DNA of 64,000 nucleotides from CAZWSX01 sp964636985 (GCA_964636985.1 CAZWSX010000015.1:1-64000); one strand, 5' to 3'. Counted from the first letter of the stretch, positions 39,679 to 48,990 are shown. A program made the numbers and translations. The notes: generated by a model not told the origin, from the sequence alone.

Positions 39679-40974
39679 ATGCTGACCAATTGCGTTTCGC
39701 GACCATCTCGGCGCAACTTCCTCCAAGTTGGCTCCGTCGGTCTCCTAGGTCTTTCCCTCGAAAGCTATTTAGCGCAGCGCGCTGTGGTTGCGTCCGAGCA
39801 GACGACAGCCAAGGCCAAAAACGTCATCATGATCTTCCTCACAGGCGGGCCACCCACCATCGACATGTGGGACATGAAGCCAGATGCTCCGGTCGCCATC
39901 CGCGGCGAGTTCCAACCGCGTGAAACGTCCGTCCCAGGCGTGCAAATCTGTGAGCACCTGCCGCTGCTCGCCAAGGAAATGCATCGCGTCACGCTCGTGC
40001 GCTCGCTCACCCACACCATCGCCGAGCACACACAAGGCGCTGCCTATGTGATGACCGGCAATCGCCCTAATCCAGCTTTCGAGTATGCCTCGCTAGGATC
40101 GCTTTCCGCGGGACTGCTCGAGTCGAAGCAAGGCGTCCCTGTCTATATGTCGATGGGCAACGTACCGAACCAGGGTGCCGGTGAACTGGGGAACTCGTTC
40201 AACCCGTTTGACGTTTCCATTTCAGAAGGCCGCGGGGCGACCAATCCCAGCCGCATCGGTCTTCCAGCGGGCTTCACCGTGACCGATCTCGAACGGCGAC
40301 AGCGCGTTTTGGAGCGCATCGACCAGCGGATGCGGGAACTGGATGCCACGCCCCTTCCTAAGCAGCTTGGGCAATTTCAGCGCGATGCTTTCGAGATCCT
40401 TCGAACCGACAAAATCAACAAGGCTCTCGATCTCGAGAGCGAGGTCGAAGCGCGCCGCAAGTCGTACGGCGAATCGTTCATCGGTCGCAGCGCCTTGGCC
40501 GCTCGCCGTTTGATCGATGCCGGCGCGAGGTTCGTGACGATCGGCTTCGGCGACTGGGACACGCACGTCAATAATTTCACACGCCTCAGGACTTCGCTCC
40601 TTCCGCAACTCGACGCGGCCCTTGCCGCGCTCCTGAACGATCTGGGCGAATCCGGGCTGCTCGACGAGACGATCGTCTACTGCACCGGCGAGTTTGGTCG
40701 CACGCCTTCCGTCAACGCTTCGGCTGGCCGCGACCATTGGTCGCGCGCGATGTCGGCGTTTTTGGCTGGCGGCGGATTCCGCGGAGGATTTGTTCACGGC
40801 AAGACCACGGGCGATGGCTCCGAACCCGAATTCTTCCCCTGCTCGCCTGACGACTTAAGCGCATCGATCTTCCAGCAATTGGGTTTTGCTCCGACCCACC
40901 AATTGCCGACCCAAGCCGGCCGTCCCGTCGCTCTGTTCCGCAACGGGCACGTCATCGAGGGCTTGGCTTCTTGA
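39679..40974 (+). CDS. DUF1501 protein, Tat-exported
   Basis: A 431-aa protein of the DUF1501 family, with a sulfatase/alkaline-phosphatase-like fold. It starts with a twin-arginine signal (SRRNFLQVGSVGLLGLSLESYLA). Fold landmarks are VIMIFLTGGPPTIDMWDMKP near residue 50, RSLTHTIAEHTQGAAYVMTGNRP near 115, GFGDWDTHVNNF near 290 and TGEFGRTPSVNASAGRDHWSRAMSAFLAGGGFRGG near 335. GGGAGAAC is 3 nt before the ATG. It forms an operon with the PSCyt2/PSD1 protein, the usual planctomycete pairing. The pair probably works together outside the cytoplasm; the substrate is unknown. Confidence 0.93.
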   Translation: MLTNCVSRPSRRNFLQVGSVGLLGLSLESYLAQRAVVASEQTTAKAKNVIMIFLTGGPPTIDMWDMKPDAPVAIRGEFQPRETSVPGVQICEHLPLLAKEMHRVTLVRSLTHTIAEHTQGAAYVMTGNRPNPAFEYASLGSLSAGLLESKQGVPVYMSMGNVPNQGAGELGNSFNPFDVSISEGRGATNPSRIGLPAGFTVTDLERRQRVLERIDQRMRELDATPLPKQLGQFQRDAFEILRTDKINKALDLESEVEARRKSYGESFIGRSALAARRLIDAGARFVTIGFGDWDTHVNNFTRLRTSLLPQLDAALAALLNDLGESGLLDETIVYCTGEFGRTPSVNASAGRDHWSRAMSAFLAGGGFRGGFVHGKTTGDGSEPEFFPCSPDDLSASIFQQLGFAPTHQLPTQAGRPVALFRNGHVIEGLAS

Positions 40975-40997
40975 CTAGCCGCTCGTAACAGCTAGTC
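40973..40997 (+). terminator. possible terminator of the DUF1501 operon
   Basis: A 7-bp inverted repeat (GACTAGC / GCTAGTC) with an 11-nt loop begins within the stop codon of the DUF1501 gene. No T tract follows, so termination is only suggested by position. Confidence 0.35.
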
Positions 40998-41201
40998 GCA
41001 CGCCACCTGCGAACCTTCTCGGCCGATTCGACCTCTATGTCTTCGGCCTCACGCGACCCGAAGCATGGCGTACTAATGGGACCTGCGACGTCTCACTGAA
41101 CATGTCGCTCAGATTTACCAAATCTGTTGCGCCGATCCTTCGTCTCGATCGCGTTCGAGGCCCTCGTACACAGTTCTCGCAAGGAAGAATGGGGCAGCAT
41201 C

Positions 41202-42068
41202 GTGGCTACGGAAACCGAAATCGTCATCAAGGATACCCACCGCGGTCTCCTCTACCGGGACGGCGTGCTGAAGGAAGTCCTCGGCGCCGGCAAGTACAAG
41301 ATCAACCGCCTTGGCTGGTTCGACCTGGCGTCGACCAAGCCGCGCGAGGAAATCGTGCTGGTCGACATGCGCTATCGCGAGTTGACGCTCAAGAACCAGG
41401 AAATCCTGACGTCCGACAAGGTCGCCATCCGCGTGAGCGTGCTGGTACAGTTCCGGGTGGTCGATGCCAAGGCGGCCGTTCACGAGGTCGAAAGCTACAC
41501 CGATCGCGTCTACAGCGACGTCCAACTGGCCGCGCGCCGGTCGCTGGCGTCGATGAAGCTCGACGAAATCTTGACGAACCGCAATCGCTTGAGCGAAGAC
41601 ATCCTGACTGAGGTCAAGGAGATCGCGCAGCGCTACGGCGTGTCGATCGAACGGGCCGACGTCAAGGACCTTGCCTTCCCCGGCAACTTGCAGGAAGTAA
41701 TGAACCGCGTGCTGGCCGCGCAACGTGTGGCCGAGGCGCAGATGATCGAGGCCCAAACCAAGGCCGACGTCTCGCGGATTGAAGCCCAGTCGAAGGCGCA
41801 GGCTCAGGAGTTGACCTCGCGCGTAGAAGCCGACACCAAGCGGCGTTTGGCCGAAGCAACAGCGGAAGCCGTTGCGATCTCGACTGCTGCGGAACTCAAA
41901 GCGCTCGAGGATCGCCGCAAGGTGGCTGCCGCGTACCGCGAGCACCCGGCCTTGGTGCGATTGGAGGAGTTGGCAACCTTTCGCGAGTTGGGCCGCAACG
42001 CCCAAGCGCGGCTGTATGTCGACTTCCGCGAAGACAATGCTGGCCTTGTAAGCGTGGATGAAAAGTAA
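41202..42068 (+). CDS. slipin/SPFH-domain (band 7) protein
   Basis: A 288-aa SPFH-domain protein. The start is uncertain: the frame opens with TTG at 41127, but GTG at 41202 (VATETEIVIKDTHRGLLY) with GGGG 7 nt upstream begins the conserved fold. The SPFH core has RGLLYRDGVLKEVLGAGKYKI, DMRYRELTLKNQEILTSDKVAIRVSVLVQFRV and YGVSIERADVKDLAFPGNLQEVM, matching bacterial slipins. A coiled coil of alternating Ala/Glu/Arg (about 185-245) follows. No N-terminal membrane helix is visible with the chosen start, which is unusual for slipins. It probably forms oligomeric membrane-associated scaffolds. No NfeD partner is adjacent. Confidence 0.85.
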   Translation: MATETEIVIKDTHRGLLYRDGVLKEVLGAGKYKINRLGWFDLASTKPREEIVLVDMRYRELTLKNQEILTSDKVAIRVSVLVQFRVVDAKAAVHEVESYTDRVYSDVQLAARRSLASMKLDEILTNRNRLSEDILTEVKEIAQRYGVSIERADVKDLAFPGNLQEVMNRVLAAQRVAEAQMIEAQTKADVSRIEAQSKAQAQELTSRVEADTKRRLAEATAEAVAISTAAELKALEDRRKVAAAYREHPALVRLEELATFRELGRNAQARLYVDFREDNAGLVSVDEK

Positions 42069-42080
42069 AAAGCCAGAAAT

Positions 42081-42108
42081 TGCTGGACGGCATCAGAGCC
42101 GTCCAGCA
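42081..42108 (+). terminator. hairpin after the slipin gene
   Basis: A perfect 11-bp stem (TGCTGGACGGC / GCCGTCCAGCA) with loop ATCAGA, 12 bp after the slipin stop codon. It is the strongest hairpin of the window; the lack of a T tract leaves the mode of termination open. It also lies downstream of the converging gene at 42224. Confidence 0.6.
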
Positions 42109-42223
42109 GCATGGTCGGCGCGAAAGACCGATACCTGGGCGAGCGACCGTTGAGAAACGTCTGTTTGGTCGATAAGACACCAATCGGATGGATCAGAACG
42201 CACGACACCGGACCAGCGGGCGA

Positions 42224-42517
42224 TCACTTTTTCAAACGTAGTGCGGCAACGGCGACCACTTGCCCTTCGTTGTTTTGCGCGACTCGAACTCCGTCGCCCG
42301 TCTTCAGCTCGGCAAGTTTGGCTGGTTTGCCATCGAGCGTAATTTTCGCTTTCAAACCAACGTCGTACGGGTGCTCGCCGATCCCATCAGCCACGACGAG
42401 TTTTCCAGCTGCCACCGAAACGATGATGCCATCGCGGACTTGCCCGCCATGAACGCCCTCGGTTACCAAAACGACTACGGCAACAGCCATTGCCAATAGA
42501 GCAGATCGGCGGAACAT
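42224..42517 (-). CDS. small secreted hypothetical protein
   Basis: A 97-aa protein with a clear Sec signal (MFRRSALLAMAVAVVVLVTEGVHGG) and a short beta-rich mature part (DGIIVSVAAGKLVVADGIGEH ... DGKPAKLAELKTGDGVRVAQNNEG). A strong ribosome site GGGAGGAAATACC precedes the ATG. The mature pattern, with KITLDG and L-K-x-GD, resembles an OB-like or metal-binding periplasmic fold. The function is unknown. It converges with the slipin gene. Confidence 0.75.
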   Translation of the reverse strand: MFRRSALLAMAVAVVVLVTEGVHGGQVRDGIIVSVAAGKLVVADGIGEHPYDVGLKAKITLDGKPAKLAELKTGDGVRVAQNNEGQVVAVAALRLKK

Positions 42518-42727
42518 GGTATTTCCTCCCTATTTGAACTCTTGGTTCGGTAGAAAACCGACCTTTTAGTCCGGAGAAAAAGGGTGCATGTCTCGCGCCA
42601 ATAGCGGTGGCTGGAGCCTGGTTTTCGGCATAAAGCGTGATCGCGAGCGCATGTACTCTACGTTCCGCCGTCGGCCATCCGTCCAACGGCCGACGAACCG
42701 TCGTTACCTTCTTATGCCGGAGCGCTG

Positions 42728-43075
42728 CTACTTCTTTTTCTTAGCCCCCTTCTTCTTCGCCGATGGCTGCTTCGCCACCGCTGACGACTTCTTCGCCGTT
42801 TTCTTGCCTGCCTTCTTTCCCATACCGACCATGCTCTTGGCGCTGGTAACCATGTTCGATGCCGACTTCTTAGCAGTCTTGGGAAGCTTGGTCACCGACT
42901 TCGGAAGCGCTTTCGAAATCGTAGGTGCGTTGGCGCCGACGATCCCGCCCGTCACGGCTCCGACAGCAGCCCCGACAGGTCCCACCATCGCGCCAGCAGC
43001 CGCACCCGCCGCGGCACCACTCACCAATCCCACGGCTGAAAAACTCGACTTCTTCGCTGCCTTCTTCTTCGCCAT
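42728..43075 (-). CDS. lysine/alanine-rich small basic protein with glycine zipper
   Basis: A 115-aa protein, MAKKKAAKKSSFSAVG at the start with GGGGAG 6 nt upstream. Residues about 17-48 form a small-residue helix (GLVSGAAAGAAAGAMVGPVGAAVGAV), a glycine-zipper pattern. The rest is Lys/Ala/Ser-rich (KLPKTAKKSA, KKAGKKTAKKSSAV, PSAKKKGAKKKK), like the C-terminal tails of histone H1-like bacterial proteins. Either a DNA-compacting protein or a basic membrane-inserting protein is possible; the two features together are unusual. The frame reaches 43150, but the ATG at 43075 has the better context. Confidence 0.7.
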   Translation of the reverse strand: MAKKKAAKKSSFSAVGLVSGAAAGAAAGAMVGPVGAAVGAVTGGIVGANAPTISKALPKSVTKLPKTAKKSASNMVTSAKSMVGMGKKAGKKTAKKSSAVAKQPSAKKKGAKKKK

Positions 43076-43188
43076 GACGTTGCTCCCCAAGAGTAAATTG
43101 AATGTTCGTGGAAACTGCGCCCATTGAAACTGCAAATCACGCGCCGTCAAACGCGGCTAAGCCTTCCAATTGATTGCGGCAGCTGACC

Positions 43189-43479
43189 ATGGTCTCAAAG
43201 CGTCGAAAGAAGTTGGAGTCGCAATTGGCAATCGAGCTGCCAATCGTCGAGGCCATATCGAAGGCAATTGCTCAGTTGGTCCAAGGCAAGGCCATCGACG
43301 CGACTTGTCCTCAATGTCAAACTGTTCTGTCGATTCAAGAACTAGGCGAAACCGCTTGGTCCACCCGCTGTGAATGCGGAAGATGTAACGACACCCTGAG
43401 AGGCCTCTCACTGAGGCGGATATCGTTTACGTCATCTAAGAACCGGCCACTTTCACCGGCAGGTTTCTCCCGTAGTTGA
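43189..43479 (+). CDS. small zinc-ribbon-like protein
   Basis: A 96-aa soluble protein. After a basic helix (MVSKRRKKLESQLAIE) it carries CPQC (about residues 40-43) and CECGRC (about 62-67), spaced to bind one zinc ion. The C-terminal tail (RGLSLRRISFTSSKNRP) is basic and may be read-through of low value. The ATG at 43189 has no good ribosome site; an upstream ATG at 43174 adds five residues. It is divergent to the basic protein at 42728. It probably binds nucleic acid or protein. Confidence 0.5.
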   Translation: MVSKRRKKLESQLAIELPIVEAISKAIAQLVQGKAIDATCPQCQTVLSIQELGETAWSTRCECGRCNDTLRGLSLRRISFTSSKNRPLSPAGFSRS

Positions 43480-43662
43480 CCGATCTCCCGCGGCCAACCA
43501 TAAATGGAATCCGTCCTTAAGCTTAGGCTGAGGGTGTCCGCCGGCCCCCACCTGTTTGTGGTTTGCCACTTGCTGACCGGCGGTTGTAACCAATTGCCGT
43601 CGGACGTCATTGCCAATCGACGGCTTTTCGCCGTTTAGATATTGCGACGCTGGGAGTTTTGC

Positions 43663-46461
43663 ATGTTTCGATCGATTCTGGGCCGGTTTGGCGTCGTTGC
43701 CGTTTTGTTGTCTGGCATGGTAGCTCCCGTTCTTTCGGCCGATCCCGTCGATGCCCACCCCCGCGTGATTGGCTTCGACCGACTCTACTCCGACGCTGCT
43801 TCCAACGCCGTCGAAGGGGGCCAACTCCTGTTAGGAGAACTCAACTGCATCAGCTGCCACGCCGCCGATCCCGCCTGGTCGCAGGCCATCGTCAAGAAAC
43901 AAGCTCCCATCTTGAGCGAGATCGGTAACCGCGCACGAGCAAACTACCTGGCGCGCTTCCTGGCCAATCCGCAAGCAGCTAAGCCCGGCACGACCATGCC
44001 GAATGTCTTCGCCGGGCTGCCTGAAGCCGAAGCTAAAGAGAAGGCTCTCGCCTTGGCCCACTTCCTGGCAACGACAGGCGAAATCAAAGACGAAGCACCG
44101 CTGTTCGGCGGTGTCGCTCGTGGCGATGTTTTGTTCCACCAGGCCGGCTGCGTCGCTTGCCACGACGCGCGCCGCGAGGATGCCGAGCCCCAAGCGACGT
44201 CGATCCCCATCGGCGTCCCGTCGCGCAAGTACACGCTCGACGGACTAACCAGATTCCTCCGCGACCCGCTCCACATTCGCCCCAGCGGCCGGATGCCGAA
44301 CTTGAACTTGAGCGACGGCGAGGCCCGCGATGTCGCCTCGTATCTGCTTAAGGACCTGCAAGGAGAATCGGGCCTGCAGTTCAGCTATTTCGAAGGGAGC
44401 TGGGGCGACATCCCGAATTTGGACCGCGAGAAGCCGGTTCTCCAAGGTGATGCCGCTAGTTTCACCGTCGACGTCGCCAAGCGGAAGGACAATTTCGCGC
44501 TCCGTTTCGACGGCGCCATCGAATTGCCAGAGGCTGGAAACTGGAAGTTCCATCTCAGCAGCGACGATGGATCGCGAATGGTGATCGACGGGAAAGAAAT
44601 CATCCGCATCGGCGGCGTTCATCCCACCGAGCACAAAGACAAGACCGTCATGCTGACCGCAGGCAAGCACGCCGTGACTGTCGATTACTTCGAAGGTGGT
44701 GGCGAGGAAGTGCTGATCGTCGAGTACGAAGGCCCTAACACCCCACGGCGTTCGCTCGACAACGCTCTCGCCATTCCCAAAGCGAAGCCGGCCAATCCGA
44801 GCGAGGCACCCTTTATGGTCGACGCCGCGCTCGCCGCCAAAGGGAGAGAGCTGTTCGAGACCGTTGGCTGCGCTGCCTGTCACGAGCTGAAAAAAGATGG
44901 CCAGAACCTCACGGCCAAGTCTCTCTCGAAGGGCCTGTCGAAACTAGGCCTCTCGGGCGGTTGCCTGGCGGAAAACCCAACCGGCAAGGCTCCCTACTTC
45001 GCACTTAACTTGCGGCAACGCGAATCGCTTGCGGCGGCCTTGAAATCGCTCGCCGGTGCGCCTCCCAAACCTGATGCCGCTGGCGCTGCCCGTCGGCAAC
45101 TCGCCCGTTTGGCATGCTACGCCTGCCATCAACGCGGCACCGTCGGCGGTGAACCGGGTACGGAAATCGGTGGCATCGAAGAAGAGCGCATCCAGTGGCT
45201 GTCGGCCGAAGTCAAGGAAATGGGAGACGAAGGCAAGCTACCGCCGGTACTTACCGGCGTCGGCGGCAAGCTCCGCGACGAGTGGTTCAAGGAGGTTCTC
45301 GAAAAGGGAACCAAGGTCCGCTCGTATATGTATGCCCGGATGCCGCAATTCGGTGTGTCCAACATGGGCGATATTCAAGCAACGCTCACCGCCGCTGATT
45401 TGCCGCAACAGAGCAAACGACCGGAAGTCTCGTTCGGCGATCTCGACGAAAAGCGAGTGAAAGCCACAGGACGAAGGCTGGTCGGGTCGATGGGTCTGGG
45501 CTGCATCAAGTGCCACAGCTTCAACGGCAAAACGACGCCCGGCGTTCGCTCGCTCGACATGAACACAATGACCAAGCGGCTCCGCGAGGATTGGTTCCAT
45601 CACTACCTGATCGATCCGCAGCTCTATCGCCCGCGCACGCGTATGCCCACCGCGTGGCCCAACGGCAAATCGGTGCTGCCGAAGGTCCTGGCCGGCGACA
45701 CCGACAAGCAGATTCGCTCGATCTGGGAATTCCTTGCCGACGGCGAACAAGCAATCCTGCCTGATGGGCTGGTGACCGGCGCGATCGAACTAATGGCCAC
45801 CAACGAGGCCATCATGTACCGCAACTTCATCGAAGGTGCCGGGCCGCGCGCGATTGCCGTGGGCTATCCCGAGCGGATCAACCTGGCATTCGATGCCAAT
45901 CACATGCGGATGGCCTTACTTTGGAACGGCGGATTCATCGACGCCCACATGCACTGGGAAGGCCGTGGCCCTGGCTATCAAAAACCACTCGGCGACAACG
46001 TCGTGACCTTGCCAAACGACGTCTCGTTCGCGCGGCTAAGTTCGCAAACACAAGAGTGGCCCCAAACGACCGAGCAAAACACCAAGGACAAAAGCGTTCG
46101 CTTCCTCGGTTACAAGCTCGACGAGCTTCGCCGCCCGGCGTTCCAGTACGAACTGAAAGATAGCGAAGTCAAGATTGAAGACTTCCCCAAGCCCAAAGGG
46201 GCAGACGACGTCTACGTTTTCGAGCGCACGCTCAAGTTGGAAGCAGCCGGCAATCCCAACGATCTCTATTTTCTGGCAGCGGCCGGGAACGCGATCGAAA
46301 AGGTGAGCGAGGGGGTCTTCCGCATCGACAACCGGTACAACGTCCGCATCAGCGGCAGCAAACCACCTTCGATTCGCGAAAGCCGCGGCCGCAAGGAATT
46401 GCTCGTCCCCATCGAATTCACCAACGGCAAATCGAAATTCGTGCAAGAATTCGAGTGGTAA
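43663..46461 (+). CDS. pentaheme cytochrome with PA14 domain
   Basis: A 932-aa secreted multi-heme protein. The Sec signal is MFRSILGRFGVVAVLLSGMV. Five CxxCH sites are present at residues 62 (CISCH), 163 (CVACH), 403 (CAACH), 485 (CYACH) and 614 (CIKCH). A PA14-like carbohydrate-binding domain lies between hemes 2 and 3 (FSYFEGSWGDIPNLDREKP ... LSSDDGSRMVIDGKEI). The C-terminal part after heme 5 is beta-rich and not identified. GGGAG lies 6 nt before the ATG. The protein probably transfers electrons in the periplasm and is followed, 52 bp on, by a sorbosone-dehydrogenase-like propeller that would supply them; this pairing is common in planctomycetes. Confidence 0.9.
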   Translation: MFRSILGRFGVVAVLLSGMVAPVLSADPVDAHPRVIGFDRLYSDAASNAVEGGQLLLGELNCISCHAADPAWSQAIVKKQAPILSEIGNRARANYLARFLANPQAAKPGTTMPNVFAGLPEAEAKEKALALAHFLATTGEIKDEAPLFGGVARGDVLFHQAGCVACHDARREDAEPQATSIPIGVPSRKYTLDGLTRFLRDPLHIRPSGRMPNLNLSDGEARDVASYLLKDLQGESGLQFSYFEGSWGDIPNLDREKPVLQGDAASFTVDVAKRKDNFALRFDGAIELPEAGNWKFHLSSDDGSRMVIDGKEIIRIGGVHPTEHKDKTVMLTAGKHAVTVDYFEGGGEEVLIVEYEGPNTPRRSLDNALAIPKAKPANPSEAPFMVDAALAAKGRELFETVGCAACHELKKDGQNLTAKSLSKGLSKLGLSGGCLAENPTGKAPYFALNLRQRESLAAALKSLAGAPPKPDAAGAARRQLARLACYACHQRGTVGGEPGTEIGGIEEERIQWLSAEVKEMGDEGKLPPVLTGVGGKLRDEWFKEVLEKGTKVRSYMYARMPQFGVSNMGDIQATLTAADLPQQSKRPEVSFGDLDEKRVKATGRRLVGSMGLGCIKCHSFNGKTTPGVRSLDMNTMTKRLREDWFHHYLIDPQLYRPRTRMPTAWPNGKSVLPKVLAGDTDKQIRSIWEFLADGEQAILPDGLVTGAIELMATNEAIMYRNFIEGAGPRAIAVGYPERINLAFDANHMRMALLWNGGFIDAHMHWEGRGPGYQKPLGDNVVTLPNDVSFARLSSQTQEWPQTTEQNTKDKSVRFLGYKLDELRRPAFQYELKDSEVKIEDFPKPKGADDVYVFERTLKLEAAGNPNDLYFLAAAGNAIEKVSEGVFRIDNRYNVRISGSKPPSIRESRGRKELLVPIEFTNGKSKFVQEFEW

Positions 46462-46513
46462 GCCAAACGTCAAATCATTGAACTCAATACGACTGCTGTC
46501 TCAGGTTTTCCCT

Positions 46514-47974
46514 ATGCGTAAGATCATCAACACGCTCGCTGCCCTGGCTTTGAGTTTCGCCTCGACGGCGGCGCTCGCAGAAGAGTCCGATTACTACACG
46601 CTCGAAGAGATTCCGATCCCCGAAGGAATTGTCCTCGAAGCAGGCGGCATCGACATGCTGCCCAGCGGCAAGCTCGTCGTTTCGACTCGCCGGGGCGACA
46701 TCTATACGGTCTCCAATCCGCTGGCCAAGGACACCGCCGACTGCGAGTTCAAACTCTTCGCGGGCGGGCTGCACGAGGTCCTAGGCGTCCATCAAAAGGA
46801 CGGCTATCTCTACGTGACGCAGCGGTGCGAGGTCTCGCGGCTAAAAGACGTCGACAACGACGGCCGCGCCGATTTGTTCGAGACCATCTCGGATGGCTGG
46901 GAAATCAACGGCGACTACCACGAGTACGCCTTCGGCTCCAACTTCGACAAAGATGGCAACATCTGGGTGGTGCTCTGTCTGACGGGCTCGTTCGATAGCA
47001 ACTCGCAATACCGCGGATGGTGCCTGCGGATTACGCCCGACGGAAAAGTGATCCCGACCTGCAGCGGTATCCGTTCGCCAGGCGGAATTGGCTTCAACTG
47101 CAACGGCGACGTCTTCTACACAGACAACCAAGGTCCGTGGAACGGCGCCTGCTCGCTCAAACACCTCAAGCCCGGAACCTTCCAAGGACACCCCGGCGGA
47201 TTCAAGTGGTACAAGGATGCGGCCGATGTTCTCGGCGAAGCTCCCAAAGAGCCCAAGAGTAACAGCCGGATGATGGTCGAGGCCAAGCAGATTCCGCAAC
47301 TCGAGCCGCCCGCCATCTATTTCCCTTACAACAAGATGGGGCAATCGGCGGCGGGCTTTGTTTGCGACAGCACCGTCGGCAAGTTCGGGCCCTTCGAAGG
47401 GCAGATGTTCGTCTGCGATCAAACGCACAGCACGGTGATGCGCGTCGCTCTCGAAAAAGTGAATGGTCACTACCAAGGGGCCTGCTTCCCCTTCCGCGCC
47501 GGTTTCGGCTCGGGTTCGATCTCCATTTACATGACGCCTAACGGTGAAATGTTCGTCGGCGGTACCAACCGCGGGTGGGGCTCGCGCGGGCCTAAGAACT
47601 TCGCACTCGACCGCGTGAAGTGGACCGGCAAGACGCCGTTCGAAATCCACAGCGTGAAAGCCGAAAAGGACGGCTTCACGTTCAAGTTCACCGAGCCTGT
47701 CGACCCCACCACCGCCAAGTCGCCCGAGTCTTATCAGGTAGAAACCTTCTGCTACATCTATCAAGCTAACTACGGCAGTCCTGAAGTCGATCAAACCAAG
47801 CCGACCATCAAAGATGTTACAGTTGCGGCCGACGGCTTATCAGCGCGCGTAACGCTCGACCAGCTGCAAGAAGGACACATCCACCAGTTCAAGCTCAGCG
47901 GCGTAAGAAACAAAGCCGGCCAGCATCTGGAACATCCGGAAGCGTATTACACGCTCAACTACTTGCCACAATAG
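46514..47974 (+). CDS. secreted beta-propeller, sorbosone/glucose-dehydrogenase-like
   Basis: A 486-aa secreted protein with a Sec signal (MRKIINTLAALALSFASTAALAEE). A six-blade-type propeller is suggested by repeated PSGKLVVSTRRGDIY, DGYLYVTQRCEVSRLKDVDNDGRADLFE and GNIWVVLCLTGSF motifs, typical of membrane-associated PQQ/sorbosone dehydrogenases (GSDH-like) of planctomycetes and Verrucomicrobia. It includes a calcium-binding-like DVDNDGRAD loop. A C-terminal Ig-like tail (about 380-486) starts at TPFEIHSVKAEKDGFTFKFTEPVD. Likely oxidises a sugar or alcohol and passes electrons to the cytochrome encoded just upstream. The substrate is not known. Confidence 0.88.
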   Translation: MRKIINTLAALALSFASTAALAEESDYYTLEEIPIPEGIVLEAGGIDMLPSGKLVVSTRRGDIYTVSNPLAKDTADCEFKLFAGGLHEVLGVHQKDGYLYVTQRCEVSRLKDVDNDGRADLFETISDGWEINGDYHEYAFGSNFDKDGNIWVVLCLTGSFDSNSQYRGWCLRITPDGKVIPTCSGIRSPGGIGFNCNGDVFYTDNQGPWNGACSLKHLKPGTFQGHPGGFKWYKDAADVLGEAPKEPKSNSRMMVEAKQIPQLEPPAIYFPYNKMGQSAAGFVCDSTVGKFGPFEGQMFVCDQTHSTVMRVALEKVNGHYQGACFPFRAGFGSGSISIYMTPNGEMFVGGTNRGWGSRGPKNFALDRVKWTGKTPFEIHSVKAEKDGFTFKFTEPVDPTTAKSPESYQVETFCYIYQANYGSPEVDQTKPTIKDVTVAADGLSARVTLDQLQEGHIHQFKLSGVRNKAGQHLEHPEAYYTLNYLPQ

Positions 47975-48772
47975 TTAAGGCAACACCAGGAGCGGCTTCT
48001 CGGAGAGCGCTGGTCCAACGCGGCGCGCTTTGATCCGGACGTAAGGCGCGATGTAGCTGGCTCGATGAGCAAACGTTCCGCTCGACGCATCCGGCGTCGC
48101 GTGGCGAGGCTCAACTACGTCTTCGATCACAAAGCCGCTACGGCACATCTCGCCGATGATCTCCTCCCAACGGTGGAGATACTCGAGCGTTCCCTCCTCG
48201 CGCAAGCGGCTGCTGTGAACGGCGGGTAAGGGGCCGTTGCGATAGTAAGGCTCAGCCAACTCGTAACCCTTCCCGCGCGATGGATGCTGCTCGGCCTGCA
48301 AGTTCTGCGGCGTCTTGTGCTGGCTGATATAGAGCCCCCCTGCGCGGAGCACGCGGGCAACCTCGCGATACACCGGCGCAATGTGCGGCACGTAACAAGT
48401 GCTCACCGGGTGAATCACGATGTCGAACTCGCCATCGGTCAGCATGCCCAACGAGTCCATCGAGGCCTCGATTACCCGCAAAGAGAGCGACCGCTCGGCG
48501 GCGACTTGCCGGTCGAGCTGCAGCATCGCGGGACTGATGTCGACGACGGTCACGTTCGCCCCCGCCGTGGCATACAGCGGGCCATGTTTTCCCCCGCCCG
48601 CCGCCAAACACAACAGGTTTTTGCCGCGGACTCCCGGGGCGAGCCATCCCAGCTGATCGACGGTTCGCAGGGGATCGACAAAGTCGCCATCGGCGGCCGG
48701 CTTAGTGAAGGCCTGCCCCTTGTGAACCAGCGAATCCCACGCGCGGCGGTTGTGTTCGTGCGAGGAATCCAT
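47975..48772 (-). CDS. class I SAM-dependent methyltransferase
   Basis: A 265-aa methyltransferase. Motif I LLCLAAGGGKHGPLYATAGANVTVVDIS binds SAM; motif II/III follows at FDIVIHPVSTCYVPHI and LRAGGLYISQHKTPQN. A C-terminal part of about 90 residues (EYLHRWEEIIGEMCRSGFVIEDVVEPRHA) carries the cap. The ATG at 48772 (MDSSHEHNRRAWDSLVHKGQAF) fits a family of unknown substrate; the frame is open to 48961. It converges with the propeller gene, whose stop codon it nearly abuts, and is divergent to the RsbW-like gene. Confidence 0.88.
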   Translation of the reverse strand: MDSSHEHNRRAWDSLVHKGQAFTKPAADGDFVDPLRTVDQLGWLAPGVRGKNLLCLAAGGGKHGPLYATAGANVTVVDISPAMLQLDRQVAAERSLSLRVIEASMDSLGMLTDGEFDIVIHPVSTCYVPHIAPVYREVARVLRAGGLYISQHKTPQNLQAEQHPSRGKGYELAEPYYRNGPLPAVHSSRLREEGTLEYLHRWEEIIGEMCRSGFVIEDVVEPRHATPDASSGTFAHRASYIAPYVRIKARRVGPALSEKPLLVLP

Positions 48773-48990
48773 GCGATATTTTGCTTCCGAAACGGGGTCC
48801 AGCGGGCGGTAATGTTGGCGGAGCACCCGAAAAGAGGGCGAAATTTGGTTCGTCTCTGGCGTCCTTGCAAGACTTTCAGCATAATCTCTCCCAGAGGATA
48901 GACGTGCCAAGGGTGGGTTCGTCCGCGTGTCACCCGCAAAACAAAGCTCCCTCGCTGCCATGCGATTTGCGTCGGCAATCCGCCACCGCC

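Noticed and set aside
43076..43188. Bidirectional promoter between the basic protein and the zinc-ribbon gene
   Set aside because: The position is suitable, but no convincing -35/-10 elements could be read on either strand.
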